A DNA stretch of 64,000 bases from Pelagomonas calceolata (lineage: Eukaryota > Sar > Pelagophyceae > Pelagomonadales > Pelagomonadaceae). Shown one piece after another: positions 9,978 through 19,800 of the stretch. The stretch is from assembly GCA_918797485.1 (NCBI GenBank), contig CAKKNE010000004.1, positions 2,852,001-2,916,000 on the forward strand, written 5' to 3'. Below the pieces are notes generated by a model. The model saw only the letters and a program-made list of their open reading frames with translations, was not told the origin of the DNA and searched no databases. How positions within the stretch are numbered: position 1 is the first letter of the stretch; each line of letters opens with the position of its first letter. The position numbers and the translations under genes were made by a program.

Positions 9978-11525
9978 ATGCTGCCCGAGGAGCGGGCCCA
10001 ATATCGACGCCGCCGCAGCGAGCGCCGCCGCAGCGAAGGCAGCAATATGTCATCATCGCCGCAGAATGATCCCTCGACGGAGTGGGCGCACCAGCAGATG
10101 GCCCGCTTACGGTCGAGGGTCGAGGCGCAGCGTCGCGATGCCGCTGCGGAGGCGGGATCACCGACCGGCGACCGCCTCTCCAAATTGTTAGATAGGGCGC
10201 TGCAGGGGCCCGCTACTACACCAACGTCGCCGCGCGAGGCGCCGGAGCAGCTGCGCACCGAGGCCGCGACGCTGCGAGCGGCCCTCGAGCGCGAGAAGGA
10301 CGCCGCGGAGGAGCTGAGGCGGACGCTCGCCCACGAGGCCGAGGCGAGCGACGGCGTGCGCCGCCAGCTCAAGACGGAACGCGACGCGCACGCGCGGACG
10401 CGAGAGACGGCGGACGCTTCAAGAGACGAGGCCCGAAGAGCCAAGGACGCGAACGCCGTGCTGCGGTCGGAGCTCGCGGCGGCGCACTGCGAGCTGCAGC
10501 GCGCGGCCGACGACCTGAGTCGCATGGCCGACGCGGCGCCGACGGTCGTAAATGGCGACCACGACGCGGCCGTCGAGGCGCTGTGTAGCGCGCTCCGGGC
10601 CGCGGCGCGGCGCGAGGTCGATGCCGTCGTACAGCGGGAGCGCCGGTCCGCGGACGCGGCTTTAGCCAACGCCAAGGATCTGGCGGCGGCGGACCTGGCC
10701 ATGGCCCTGGCCGAGCGGGATGTCGCCCACGGCGAGGCCATGCGCACGCAACACTCAAAGAGCCCCGACGGCTCGGAGGTCGAAAGGTTGACCAAAGAGC
10801 GCGACGAGGCGCGGAAGGAGCGCGACGCGTTCCGCGATGCATTGGGAGAGGCGTCGGCGCAGGCCCAGGGGCTTAAACAGGAGCAGGACAAGTCGCTGCG
10901 TGTTGCTGCCAAGAGGGCGGACGAGACCAAGAAAGAGGGCGCAGAAGCGCAACGTGCCCTCGAGCAGGAGCGGCGCGACCGCCGCGACGCGGACGCGGAG
11001 CGCGAGACGGCATTACGGGTTGCGCGGACGGCCTGGCTGGCCACGCGGCAGCGCCTGCTCGCGGTCGTCGTTTCCGAGCGCGCGCGGGCCGACCGCAACA
11101 AGAAGAGGTACAAGGCGTGTGAGGCTGACCTCGACAAAGCCAACGAGCGGTCGCGGCGCCTGCGGGCCGAGGTCGACGCTTTGAAGCGCCTGCCGCCGCG
11201 GCCGCCGCCCACTCCTTCCCCTGGGCGGCCGGCGCCCACACCACCTACACCTGCCGCCGCGCGGCCGCCGCCCACGCCGCCGCCCTCGGCGCCGTGCCCG
11301 CACACGGGTCTGACACCCGACGTCGCGCACAAGGACGTCGACGACGTCTTCGCCGACGCGGCTGAGGCCGTGCTCTCGTCGCGAGCATCCTCCACGCGGG
11401 CGACGCCGACGGGCTCTCGGGACTACGACGTGGACGACATTTTTCACGAACGGTTGGGCGCGGTGTCCGAGGCGCTCGCGTCGTCGCCGCCGCTGGTGGC
11501 GGGGCGGAAGAAGTATAAGGGCTAG
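9978..11525 (+). CDS. Long coiled-coil protein, unknown
   Basis: A 515-residue protein not assignable to a family. Residues of about 70-400 are an almost continuous heptad-rich coiled coil dominated by Ala, Glu, Arg and Asp, with repeats of the type ERDAxxRxxEr. It is followed by a Pro-rich linker (about 405-450) and a C-terminal tail with two copies of a short motif, DVDDVF and DVDDIF, each trailed by a small helix (around window 11335 and 11430). There is no signal peptide or membrane segment. Start is the ATG at 9978; a second ATG at 10047 with a cleaner SSSP start is possible. A structural or scaffold role is inference only. Confidence 0.7.
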   Translation: MLPEERAQYRRRRSERRRSEGSNMSSSPQNDPSTEWAHQQMARLRSRVEAQRRDAAAEAGSPTGDRLSKLLDRALQGPATTPTSPREAPEQLRTEAATLRAALEREKDAAEELRRTLAHEAEASDGVRRQLKTERDAHARTRETADASRDEARRAKDANAVLRSELAAAHCELQRAADDLSRMADAAPTVVNGDHDAAVEALCSALRAAARREVDAVVQRERRSADAALANAKDLAAADLAMALAERDVAHGEAMRTQHSKSPDGSEVERLTKERDEARKERDAFRDALGEASAQAQGLKQEQDKSLRVAAKRADETKKEGAEAQRALEQERRDRRDADAERETALRVARTAWLATRQRLLAVVVSERARADRNKKRYKACEADLDKANERSRRLRAEVDALKRLPPRPPPTPSPGRPAPTPPTPAAARPPPTPPPSAPCPHTGLTPDVAHKDVDDVFADAAEAVLSSRASSTRATPTGSRDYDVDDIFHERLGAVSEALASSPPLVAGRKKYKG

Positions 11526-11689
11526 TTTTGGGTTTATTTAGCCCCGGAAAACATATCCCGCGGCGACGGATTTAAAAAGCTAGTGCCTCTCTGGTTTAAG
11601 TCTGCTCGCGCCACAGCGCGTTTTGCAGCGCCACCAAGGCCTTGCAAGGGGGGTTACACGTATTTTGAGCTAGGATTCACTGCACAGTC

Positions 11690-14600
11690 ATGGCTGAGAT
11701 CCCGCGCGAGCTGCAGGACACGCTCACGAGCGGCGGCAGCGACGCGCCCGCCACGCTGACGAGCGGAGGCCGCCCGCGCCGCGCACGCCAGGCCCCAGCG
11801 CCGGCGCCTCCCGCGCGCAAGAAGCGCCAGGCGCCGCCCGCTGCCGCGCCGGCGCGCAAGAAGCCCAGCGGCCGAAAGCCGCCCGCGGCGCCGGCGGCTT
11901 CGTCGAAGAAACCGGCCGCGGCGCCGGCGCGCTCGAAGAAGGCCGCCGCGCCGCCCAAGAAGCCGGCTGCGGCTCCCAAGAAACCGGCCGCCGCGCCCAA
12001 GAAGAAACCGAGCCGCAAAGCGCCGGCCGAGGAGAAAGCGCCGCCGAAGCGGCGGCGCCAGGAGGCGGAGCCGGAGCCGGAGCCGGCCGCCAAGGCGCCG
12101 ACGGCGCGGCGATCCGCGCGGCTGCGGCCCGAGGCGCTCGCCGCCGTGGCCAAGGCCCAAGAGAAGACGACGCGCGGTTATGATTGGAAGCCGCCGTCGC
12201 AAGGCCCGCACGCGATCGGCGCGGACGGCCTGCCGTACCCGTTGCTGCGCGACGCTGAGAATCGCCTGGACGGGTCGCGGCTGCGCCCGGACGAGGCCTG
12301 GCCGACGCGCGTCATCCCGCGCGCTACCGAAGAATACGGCCAACCGGTGGAGGAGGGCGAAGTCGGCCCCCCTATTCAGGGCGACATCCCGCTCGCGACC
12401 ATGGTCGTCCCTGACCTCCAGTGGCTCAACCGCCAGCCGTCGGAGCCGCTATCGGCGGGCTTGAGTTATTACTACCCTCCCGGCGCCGAGGGCCCGGAGC
12501 GGTGGCGCAGCGGCTATCAAGCTTTCGTCGTCGAGGACAGTTCAGGTGAAGTCTGCGCCGTGAAGCGGGTGAACACGCAGTACGAGTTCGGCTGCCTCTA
12601 CGCCAAGTTACGCCAGCTCGAAAACTGCGTCAGGGACGGGTCGCTGCGCGAGGACGTCGTCACGCGGCGCGGCGCCAACAGCGTCGCCATCGAGATCTGG
12701 ATGACCGACAGCGGCAAATACAACGGCAATTTCCAGTTCGACGAGAACCTCGATCGGGGGTCGATATGGCGCACCGACGAGGACCACGACGAGGCGCTGC
12801 GCGGCGACACCATCAGGAAACCCCCGAAGGACGACTTTTCTAGGTTTGTGAAGTCGGTCGTATTCCGCTACCCCGAGGCGTTTCCCGAGCACGACGACGC
12901 CGGCCAGCGCGGGTGGCGGGCGGTCGAGTATCGCATGGAGGCCCACTGCGAGCCGGGCCCGGACGACGACAATTTGTCGCTGAACCGGTTCCTGGGCGTC
13001 GTGCCTCGCCCTAAGTCCACAGTCTTCAAGGACTCCATCGAGGCGTTCCTCGAGGCCGCGACGACGGACGACGACGGGTCGCCCTGCGCCGATGGCCAGG
13101 GCGCGTCGCGCGCGTGCCACGGCGCCATGCAGTCGCTGTTGTTACCTTATCAGGATCGAGGCGTCGGCTGGATGGTGCGCCGCGAGAACGCGCCCGATCA
13201 TCTCACGTTGCACCCGGCATGGACGCAACAGGTCTCGGACGACGGCTCCGTGTGGTATTTACATCGCCTTACGGGACAGGTCTCGAGGTCTTTCTTTCCG
13301 GCGCCCGTCGCGCATACCTGCGGCGGCATGCTCTGCGACGACGTCGGGCTCGGCAAGTCGATCCAAGTTCTGGGGCTGATTTTATCGAACCCCGCGCCCG
13401 AGGGCTGGGCCGTCGAGAAATTGCCCGCGCGGACCAACGAGCCCGTGCCCTGCAAGGCGACGCTGCTCGTGTGCCCCGCGGCGCTGCTTCCGCAGTGGGA
13501 GCAGGAGATCGAGAAGCACACGCGGGCGGGCTCGCTCAAGTTCGGAACTTATCTAGGCGTGGGCGCCTCGGCGAAGAAGAAGCGCGGCTCCGACGACGCC
13601 CTCGTCGACGACGACTCCGTCGGCGACCACGAGGTCATGGCGCGCATGAGAAGCTTGTTTGGCGAAGGCGATCCCGAGCTGGCGTCGTGCGACATCGTGT
13701 TGTGCTCCTTCGAAACGTTGAGAGACGAATTGCGCAAGGTCCGGTGGGACGAGTCCCAGGACGGTCTGCCGATGTCGACGCCGCTCGGAGCTTTGGGGTT
13801 CTGGCGCGTCGTCCTGGATGAAGCCCAATTAGTCGCGCAGACGACGTCGAAGGCCGCGCTCATGTGCTCGGCATTACTACGGCGCCACGCGTGGGTCGTC
13901 ACCGGCACACCTATCACGAGAAGCGCCGACGAGATCCAGGGCCTGCTCGCGTTCCTCGGCGTGGCGCCTTTTACGGACAAGTACGTCTTTGATCAGCTGT
14001 ATCGAGACCCGCTCAAGTGGCGCAACACGTACGCGGTCGGCTGCGAGCGCATGCCTAATTTATTAAGAGGCCTCATGCTCCGGCGCGGCAAGGACAAGCC
14101 GGGCATCAAGGCCCAGACCAAGCTCCCGCCGCTCATCTGGGAGACGGAGACGCTCGTCGCGGCGCCGGCGGAGCGCGCCGCGGTGCGCGTCGCCCTCGAC
14201 CAGCTGCGCCGCTCCTACCGCGCCTTCGAGCGCGTGCGCGGCTCCGACGAGCCGGGCCGGCGGCGCCCGGGCCGCGGCGCCGCGAAGGCCATCGGCCGGC
14301 TGAACGGCGATCTTACCAGATTGCGCCAGACGATCTGTCACCCGGCCACGGTGAACACTCAAAGAGCCGCGGCGTCGGACGGCGTCTTAGATGACGAGGG
14401 CAACGCCCTGCCCATGGCCGACGTGCTCAAGAAATTAGCGACGAAGGGCGAGAAGCAGCTCGCCACCGCGGCCGCAGCCTTCCTAAGGGCGCGCATCGTC
14501 AACGTCGTCTGTTTCGGCGACGCGAAGCACGAGACGATCCGAGCGGAGGCGGCCGAGCTCTGCTCGAGCCTCGACGACGAAACGACCACGAAGGAGATCA

Positions 14601-15766
14601 ACGCGCTGCTCAAGCGGCTCAAGTCCAACTGGAGCAAGGGTACCAAGGCCATCCGCGCCGGCATGGACGCCGGCGGCGGCGACGACGACGATAGTGAGGA
14701 CGACGACGACGACAGCGAAGCGAGCGACGAGGAGGACGGCGCCGCGAAGACGCGCGTGTTCGACGCGCCGAAGCTCGAGGCCTATTCGCGGAAGCTCTTC
14801 TCTCGGGCGGGCCGCAAGCAGGAGGCGGAGGAGGCGGGCCGCAGGCTCGAGGATAGGGCAAAGGCTGACCTGCGGGACAAGCAGGCGTCACTCAACTACC
14901 TACGGCGCGAGATGGCCAACGCCGAGAAGGAGAAGGAGAAGGCGGCCGCCGACGCGGACGAGGACGACGACGAGGATGAGGACGATGAACCCGTCGAGGT
15001 CCACCAGTGCCCCATCTGCCTCGACGAGCGCACGGTCGACTCGCAGTGGTGCGTGGCGCCGTGCGGCCACGGCGGCTGCCACGAGTGCGTCTCCGAGTGG
15101 GTGCGCCGCGAGCGGTCCTGCCCGATCTGCAAGAAGTCCATGTCGACGGAATTATTACTGGCGTGCTCGGTGCGGCCCGTCGACGATAAAGACAAGAAGG
15201 CGGCCGAGAACGCGCCGAGCTCGGACGTGGCCGAGGCTGCGGCCGCCGGTGAGTGGGGCACGAAATTATCAGCCCTCGTCACGCGCTGCGGCGCCGCGGC
15301 GCGCAAGAAGGAGAAGGTCGTCGTCTTCAGCGCCTGGACGCGCCTGCTCAAGCTAGCCCAGAGCGCCCTCGAGGCGCACGACGTCGACGCCGTGTCTTTA
15401 TCTGGCTCGCCCGACGCCAAGCGCGAGGCGTTGCGCCGCTTCAAGGACGCCACGGTGTTGCTGGTCCCGCTCTACGGCGGCGCGTCGGGGCAGGGCGGTG
15501 GCGGCGCGGCGGGCTTGACGCTCACGAGCGCGTCGACGGCTGTGTTACTAGAACCCGCCCTGCAGCCGGGCATCGAGCAGCAGGCCGCCGGCCGCATCTC
15601 GCGCCTCGGCCAGACGAAGACGGCCAAGGTCGTCCGCCTCATCGTCAAGGACACGGTCGAGGAGAAGATCATGGAGTGGTCCGCGCGCCGCGTCGAGGAC
15701 GGCACGTCGCGCCGCGGCGGCGCCGCGCTCAAGCTGAACGACTTCGTGCAGTTGGGGATTGTGTAG
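11690..15766 (+). CDS. SNF2-family ATPase with embedded RING finger, SHPRH-like
   Basis: A 1358-residue intronless gene. The N-terminus (about 35-130) is a Lys/Ala/Pro-rich, histone-H1-like tail (repeats of KKPAAAP). The SNF2 ATPase starts near residue 483 (LLPYQDRGVGWM), with Walker A DDVGLGKS near 549, a DEAQ box near 709 and the GTPI motif near 738. A C3HC4 RING (CPICLD to CPICKK, about 1107-1147) lies between the two helicase lobes. The second lobe follows (about 1210-1340), with an SGS turn and the arginine motif AAGRISRLGQT. DEAQ rather than DEAH and the RING between the lobes match SHPRH, an E3 that polyubiquitinates PCNA; Rad5-type proteins are the alternative. The PHD and H15 domains of animal SHPRH are not obvious. 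An Asp/Glu-rich acidic stretch lies near residue 985-1010. Confidence 0.88.
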   Translation: MAEIPRELQDTLTSGGSDAPATLTSGGRPRRARQAPAPAPPARKKRQAPPAAAPARKKPSGRKPPAAPAASSKKPAAAPARSKKAAAPPKKPAAAPKKPAAAPKKKPSRKAPAEEKAPPKRRRQEAEPEPEPAAKAPTARRSARLRPEALAAVAKAQEKTTRGYDWKPPSQGPHAIGADGLPYPLLRDAENRLDGSRLRPDEAWPTRVIPRATEEYGQPVEEGEVGPPIQGDIPLATMVVPDLQWLNRQPSEPLSAGLSYYYPPGAEGPERWRSGYQAFVVEDSSGEVCAVKRVNTQYEFGCLYAKLRQLENCVRDGSLREDVVTRRGANSVAIEIWMTDSGKYNGNFQFDENLDRGSIWRTDEDHDEALRGDTIRKPPKDDFSRFVKSVVFRYPEAFPEHDDAGQRGWRAVEYRMEAHCEPGPDDDNLSLNRFLGVVPRPKSTVFKDSIEAFLEAATTDDDGSPCADGQGASRACHGAMQSLLLPYQDRGVGWMVRRENAPDHLTLHPAWTQQVSDDGSVWYLHRLTGQVSRSFFPAPVAHTCGGMLCDDVGLGKSIQVLGLILSNPAPEGWAVEKLPARTNEPVPCKATLLVCPAALLPQWEQEIEKHTRAGSLKFGTYLGVGASAKKKRGSDDALVDDDSVGDHEVMARMRSLFGEGDPELASCDIVLCSFETLRDELRKVRWDESQDGLPMSTPLGALGFWRVVLDEAQLVAQTTSKAALMCSALLRRHAWVVTGTPITRSADEIQGLLAFLGVAPFTDKYVFDQLYRDPLKWRNTYAVGCERMPNLLRGLMLRRGKDKPGIKAQTKLPPLIWETETLVAAPAERAAVRVALDQLRRSYRAFERVRGSDEPGRRRPGRGAAKAIGRLNGDLTRLRQTICHPATVNTQRAAASDGVLDDEGNALPMADVLKKLATKGEKQLATAAAAFLRARIVNVVCFGDAKHETIRAEAAELCSSLDDETTTKEINALLKRLKSNWSKGTKAIRAGMDAGGGDDDDSEDDDDDSEASDEEDGAAKTRVFDAPKLEAYSRKLFSRAGRKQEAEEAGRRLEDRAKADLRDKQASLNYLRREMANAEKEKEKAAADADEDDDEDEDDEPVEVHQCPICLDERTVDSQWCVAPCGHGGCHECVSEWVRRERSCPICKKSMSTELLLACSVRPVDDKDKKAAENAPSSDVAEAAAAGEWGTKLSALVTRCGAAARKKEKVVVFSAWTRLLKLAQSALEAHDVDAVSLSGSPDAKREALRRFKDATVLLVPLYGGASGQGGGGAAGLTLTSASTAVLLEPALQPGIEQQAAGRISRLGQTKTAKVVRLIVKDTVEEKIMEWSARRVEDGTSRRGGAALKLNDFVQLGIV

Positions 15767-15817
15767 TTCCCCGCCTCGTGTAGATAATGACTAACGTGAA
15801 GTGCTTAACTGGACGCA

Positions 15818-16534
15818 CTAGCCGCCCGCCTGGTCGTCCTGGTCCCCGACGTCCGAGTCCGAGTCGCTCGAAATGAGCGCGCTCACGTTGCCGCAGCGCG
15901 CGATGGCTATTTCCTTCGGGGTTTTGGGCCGCGCCGGGACGCGCGGCGTGAGCTGGTTCGAGGCGCTCTGTAAAGCTTTCAGGCGCGTCGCCGCGACGCG
16001 CGCGCGCACGGCCTCGACCTCGGAGGCGCGCGACGTCTCGCGCTTCGTCGAGTCGCGCGCGGACGCCAAGGCGATGTCCTCGGCCGTCGGCAGCGCGAAG
16101 TCGCCGGTGGCGCCGGGCGGCACGTTGGCCTGGTGCGATAATGATTGAGAGGGCAGCGCCAGGGCGGGCACGGTCCCGCCGCCCCGGAGCGGTTTTCGCC
16201 GCGGGCCGTGCTGGAACTTGATCTTCGGGCCCGCGGAGCTCGTCGTGTTCTTGATCTCTTCGCCGGCCGCCGTCGCGGCTTGCGTCGCCATTGTAGCTTT
16301 CGACGCTTCGTTACTCTTGGCCATCTGCACGCGGCCCGCGGGCGGCTGCGTGCGCTTGTATTCATTCGCGGCGGGCGCGGGGAGGATGCCGGGGCCGGGC
16401 AGCCCGCGGTTCACAACCACTGCGGGCTTGGCATCAGCGACAGGCGCCGGGGGCGGCGGCTTGTCTACACTGATAGGTCGGACCGGCGAGACGGGCAGCC
16501 CCTTGATGACCTCGAGCTCCACGACTCTGGCCAT
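15818..16534 (-). CDS. Disordered basic protein, unknown
   Basis: A 238-residue frame starting at ATG 16534. It is rich in Pro, Ala and Ser with clusters of Lys/Arg, and ends in an acidic Ser-Asp tail (SSDSDSDVGDQDDQ) that resembles a CK2 site. No globular domain, signal peptide or membrane segment is visible. It lies 51 bases from the stop of the SHPRH-like gene (convergent) and shares a divergent promoter with COG5 that holds one clear copy of the CTAG-type element. Open frame, ATG and promoter context support a real gene; function unknown. Confidence 0.6.
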   Translation of the reverse strand: MARVVELEVIKGLPVSPVRPISVDKPPPPAPVADAKPAVVVNRGLPGPGILPAPAANEYKRTQPPAGRVQMAKSNEASKATMATQAATAAGEEIKNTTSSAGPKIKFQHGPRRKPLRGGGTVPALALPSQSLSHQANVPPGATGDFALPTAEDIALASARDSTKRETSRASEVEAVRARVAATRLKALQSASNQLTPRVPARPKTPKEIAIARCGNVSALISSDSDSDVGDQDDQAGG

Positions 16535-16567
16535 GGTGCTCTGGCCTTAGAGACTAGGCCTAAGCCC

Positions 16568-16580
16568 TTGGGCAGCCCAA
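16568..16580. promoter_or_regulatory. GGGCAGCC promoter word, palindromic copy
   Basis: TTGGGCAGCCCAA, symmetric around its central A, lies 34-46 bases upstream of the disordered-protein start. The same GGGCAGCC core recurs in many other upstream regions in this window. Confidence 0.4.
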
Positions 16581-16691
16581 ACCTGTAAGGGCAGTGCACA
16601 GGGAGCCGACAGGTGCCGTCCTACGTTTATGGCTGCCCGTCTGCGGGCAACTCGGCGCGATTGTTCGAATCCGGCAGCTTGCTTAAAAAGG

Positions 16692-16714
16692 CTAGTGTCT
16701 TACCGATGCTAGCT
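16692..16714 (-). promoter_or_regulatory. CTAG-type promoter element, clear copy
   Basis: On the minus strand it reads AGCTAGCATCGG then TAAGACACTAG. It lies 158 bases upstream of the disordered-protein ATG and 175 upstream of the COG5 ATG. A CCAAT box (TTGGCCAATCAC, near 16855) also lies just before COG5. Confidence 0.6.
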
Positions 16715-16888
16715 GGCGTGCCGAGGCCGGCTTTACGGCTGTACTCCGGCGCGGTGAGCTACAAAGCGGTGCTGGCGCACTGGACAGCACCGCTGCTACA
16801 GCCGGAGTGCGGCGTCAACGCCTCAACGCCAGCAGTGCGCCGCTCCCTGCCCATTGGCCAATCACTAAAGCAGCCAAAAAAATAAAGG

Positions 16889-19800
16889 ATGACGGCGGAG
16901 GTCGGCCCGGCGCACCAGCGCGCGCGCGAATTCCTCGCGCGCGCCGCCGGCGACGAGACCTACGGCAAATTGGTAGATGAAAACTTCGACGCGGGTGCCT
17001 TCGCCGACGAGATTATACAAAGGGACAGACAAAGATCTTTGGACGACACGGGTCCCAGTGCGGCCGTCGCGGCGGTGGACGCCATCAAGGCCTACAAAGT
17101 GCAATTACAAACGCACATCGAAGACCACGTCGAGGAGTCGCGCGAAGCTCTGTTGAAGAGCAGTAGGGGTCTGCGAGCTTTGAGGGGCGACGTCGAGGCC
17201 GTCGCATTGGCGGCGCGAGAAGCCAAACGCAAGACCTACAAGATGACTAGGAAGCTGACCAAGCCCTACGACTCCTGCGAGCGGAAGACGAGACGATTAC
17301 GTTTAGTGTTCGAGGCGAACGAACTGCTGAGGAGGGCCCAGCGCTGCCGGTTTGCGTTGAGACGTTTAGACGAGAAGCGTGGTTTAAATGACCCGGAGGA
17401 CCTCGCATCACGCGCTGCATTAGTTAATGAGATCGAGGGCCTGGTAGATCCACCTGAGAGGGATGGTAAGAAGCCGGCCTCGCTCGATGCTATTGATGTC
17501 TGTCGCGGGGCCAAGGACGCGGCTCTGGCAGCGCGAGCCGAGCTCGAGACTAGTTCAGACGGCGTGCTCGACGAGGCCCTCTCCACCCTAAATGTTGCAA
17601 GGGCCGGCGCCGCGTTGGCGGTCGCGGCGGAGCTCGGGCGGATTGGCGAGGCTGTTGATAGAGCGCTGCAGCGTTTGTCCGACGCTGCGAGATTGTGCAC
17701 GACGGAGGCGTTAGCGGGGCGCGACCCCTTGGGTGCCGAGGAGCCACTCACGGCGCCCTTCTCGAAGGAAGCGGCGCAAGCCCACGCTAGGAGATGGGCT
17801 AATGCACTCAGGGCCTCGTCGCAACGCGCGGCTCTGTTGGAAACAGCTCTTAGGAAGAGACGCCTCGACAATGGAGCCGAGACCCTGAACGACGTGTGTA
17901 TCAAGAGTGGAGCGCTGCGCGGTGCAAGCACATTGAGACAGCGGCACGCTCGCGAAGCGGCCGCGGCCGTGAGGGAGGCGCTCGTCGAGGCCCTGCGCAA
18001 GGACGAAACGGTGCTTGTCGAAGAGGAGGAGGAGGACGACGAATCCGAGGACGAGGAGGAAGGCGGCGACGCTCCCGCGGAGGAGGTAGAGGACACCCTG
18101 CTCGGCCGAACGAAGTCCATCATCGCCAAGACCGCGGAAAGGACCACGGATCTCATCGACAAGACCCAGGAGCAGCTCGATCGGCTGGACGAGCGCACCG
18201 AAGCTTTGGTGAATGCGGCAGCTAAGACCCTGAAGAAGACGGGCAGCGACGTCAAGGATCGGATCGTGGGAATGTCAGAGAAACGAGCCGCCGATTTAGT
18301 GGCGGAGACACTCGCGGACCACTACCCCGTCGTGCGGCAGGCGTTCCTGACGGAGGTTTGTGAGCCTTTTGAGGATATTGTCGATGACGATGCTGGTTTA
18401 CAGCAACAACGATTGTTTGATGAGTACCCCTCGTTGACGATCGACCCTCTAAATGACGGCGGCATGCTCCCCCTGTCGATGTTGCCGCCGGACGGCGACT
18501 ACCTCGGGTCTGCGGCGAAAGTGGCACCACCCAAGTCCTTTGTGGCGCTGTTCGAGGCCCAGTTTCAGGCTTTGGCTGCTTCCCATGAAAAGTCGGCGTT
18601 CTGCGACGACGAGGATCGAGGCATAGAGCAGGCCCTGGCCGACGCTGCACGGGAGGAACCGGTGCCCGTCGACGACGTTAGTGTAGGTAATAGATTGGAG
18701 ATGGCCTTGACAAGAACTCATTGTAGAGCGGCCGTCGGGCGGGCGGGCGGGCCCAACCCCGAATTCTCAAATTCTTGGGAGACGGAGAATCCGGCCATGG
18801 CGCTGGCCGGCCGCGACTTCGAGCCCGGCGAAGTAAGTAGAAGGCGGCGTTCCGAACGCGGTCCTCATAGGGAACCGGTCAACGTCGAGCTCCCTCGGTC
18901 CGAAGCCGTCCAGGCTGAAAGTTCGGTGGAGTCGTTGGGCGATGCGTTAGAACCACTCGAGGCCCGCTATTTGACGCAGTGCCGCGAAAGGTTGCTCGGT
19001 CCGATTAGAATGGTCTATCCGGAGCGGGAAGGCTACGACGCCGACGTGCCGACGCATAGTGATGTGGAAAAATTAGTAGGTATCGGGCGCGAGGAGCTGC
19101 GGAGGGTCGACGATGTAAGTTTGGAGGACGCGGTCTGCGGCGAGATCTCGAACGCGTGTCGCGAATTTGCTGAGAGAGCGACGCGAGCTTTAAGAAACGT
19201 CCCGGCGGCGCGGGACGCCAAGGCCTTCGGGAAGCTTCCTAGAGCGGTCACTGAAGCCTACGCGTCGACGAAACCGACGGATGGGCTCATTGTGCCGCGC
19301 GCCGAGTGGCGCGCTTCGGTCAGAGAGGAATTTGATGCCAGGACGGCCGGGGCCTGCGCCGTTTTAAGGAAGGGCGTCTCCCTCCTCAAGGCGACGCCTT
19401 CATTAGGGCCAGGATTGGATGCGTTAGATGCGGTCTGCGCGCGCGTGTCCAACCGCGGCGCCGACGCCGCGGCTTATGTGTGTTGCGCCCAGCTGGCGAA
19501 CGCCGACGTCGAGGAGGACTACTCTGATGGGAGGGACGCCTCGTCCGGTTCTCCGCTCGGCGCGTCGCCCTGCGTCGTGCGGCTGCTGTCGTCGCTGCAC
19601 GCCATTAGAGCAGGGTACCTCGCGTTCCTGCCCGCGTGGCCGAAGCTCCAGCCGAACCAGGACTCGCCCTCAGCCCGCGCGGCGATCCCGGCGCTCGCGG
19701 CCCGCGTCGCGCGCCAATGTAGTTCCCATATCTGCCTGCGGCGGCCGCTCGCCGGCGGCGGGCGATTGGTGGTAGCGCGCGACATTGATGTGCTCTGCGA

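Noticed and set aside
15805-15825. GCACTAGCC as a CTAG-type element
   Set aside because: Only the CTAG end matches and it lies at the 3' ends of two convergent genes.
16655-16690. TTCGAATCC resembling a tRNA T-loop
   Set aside because: The flanking bases do not form the five-base-pair T stem and no anticodon arm is found upstream.
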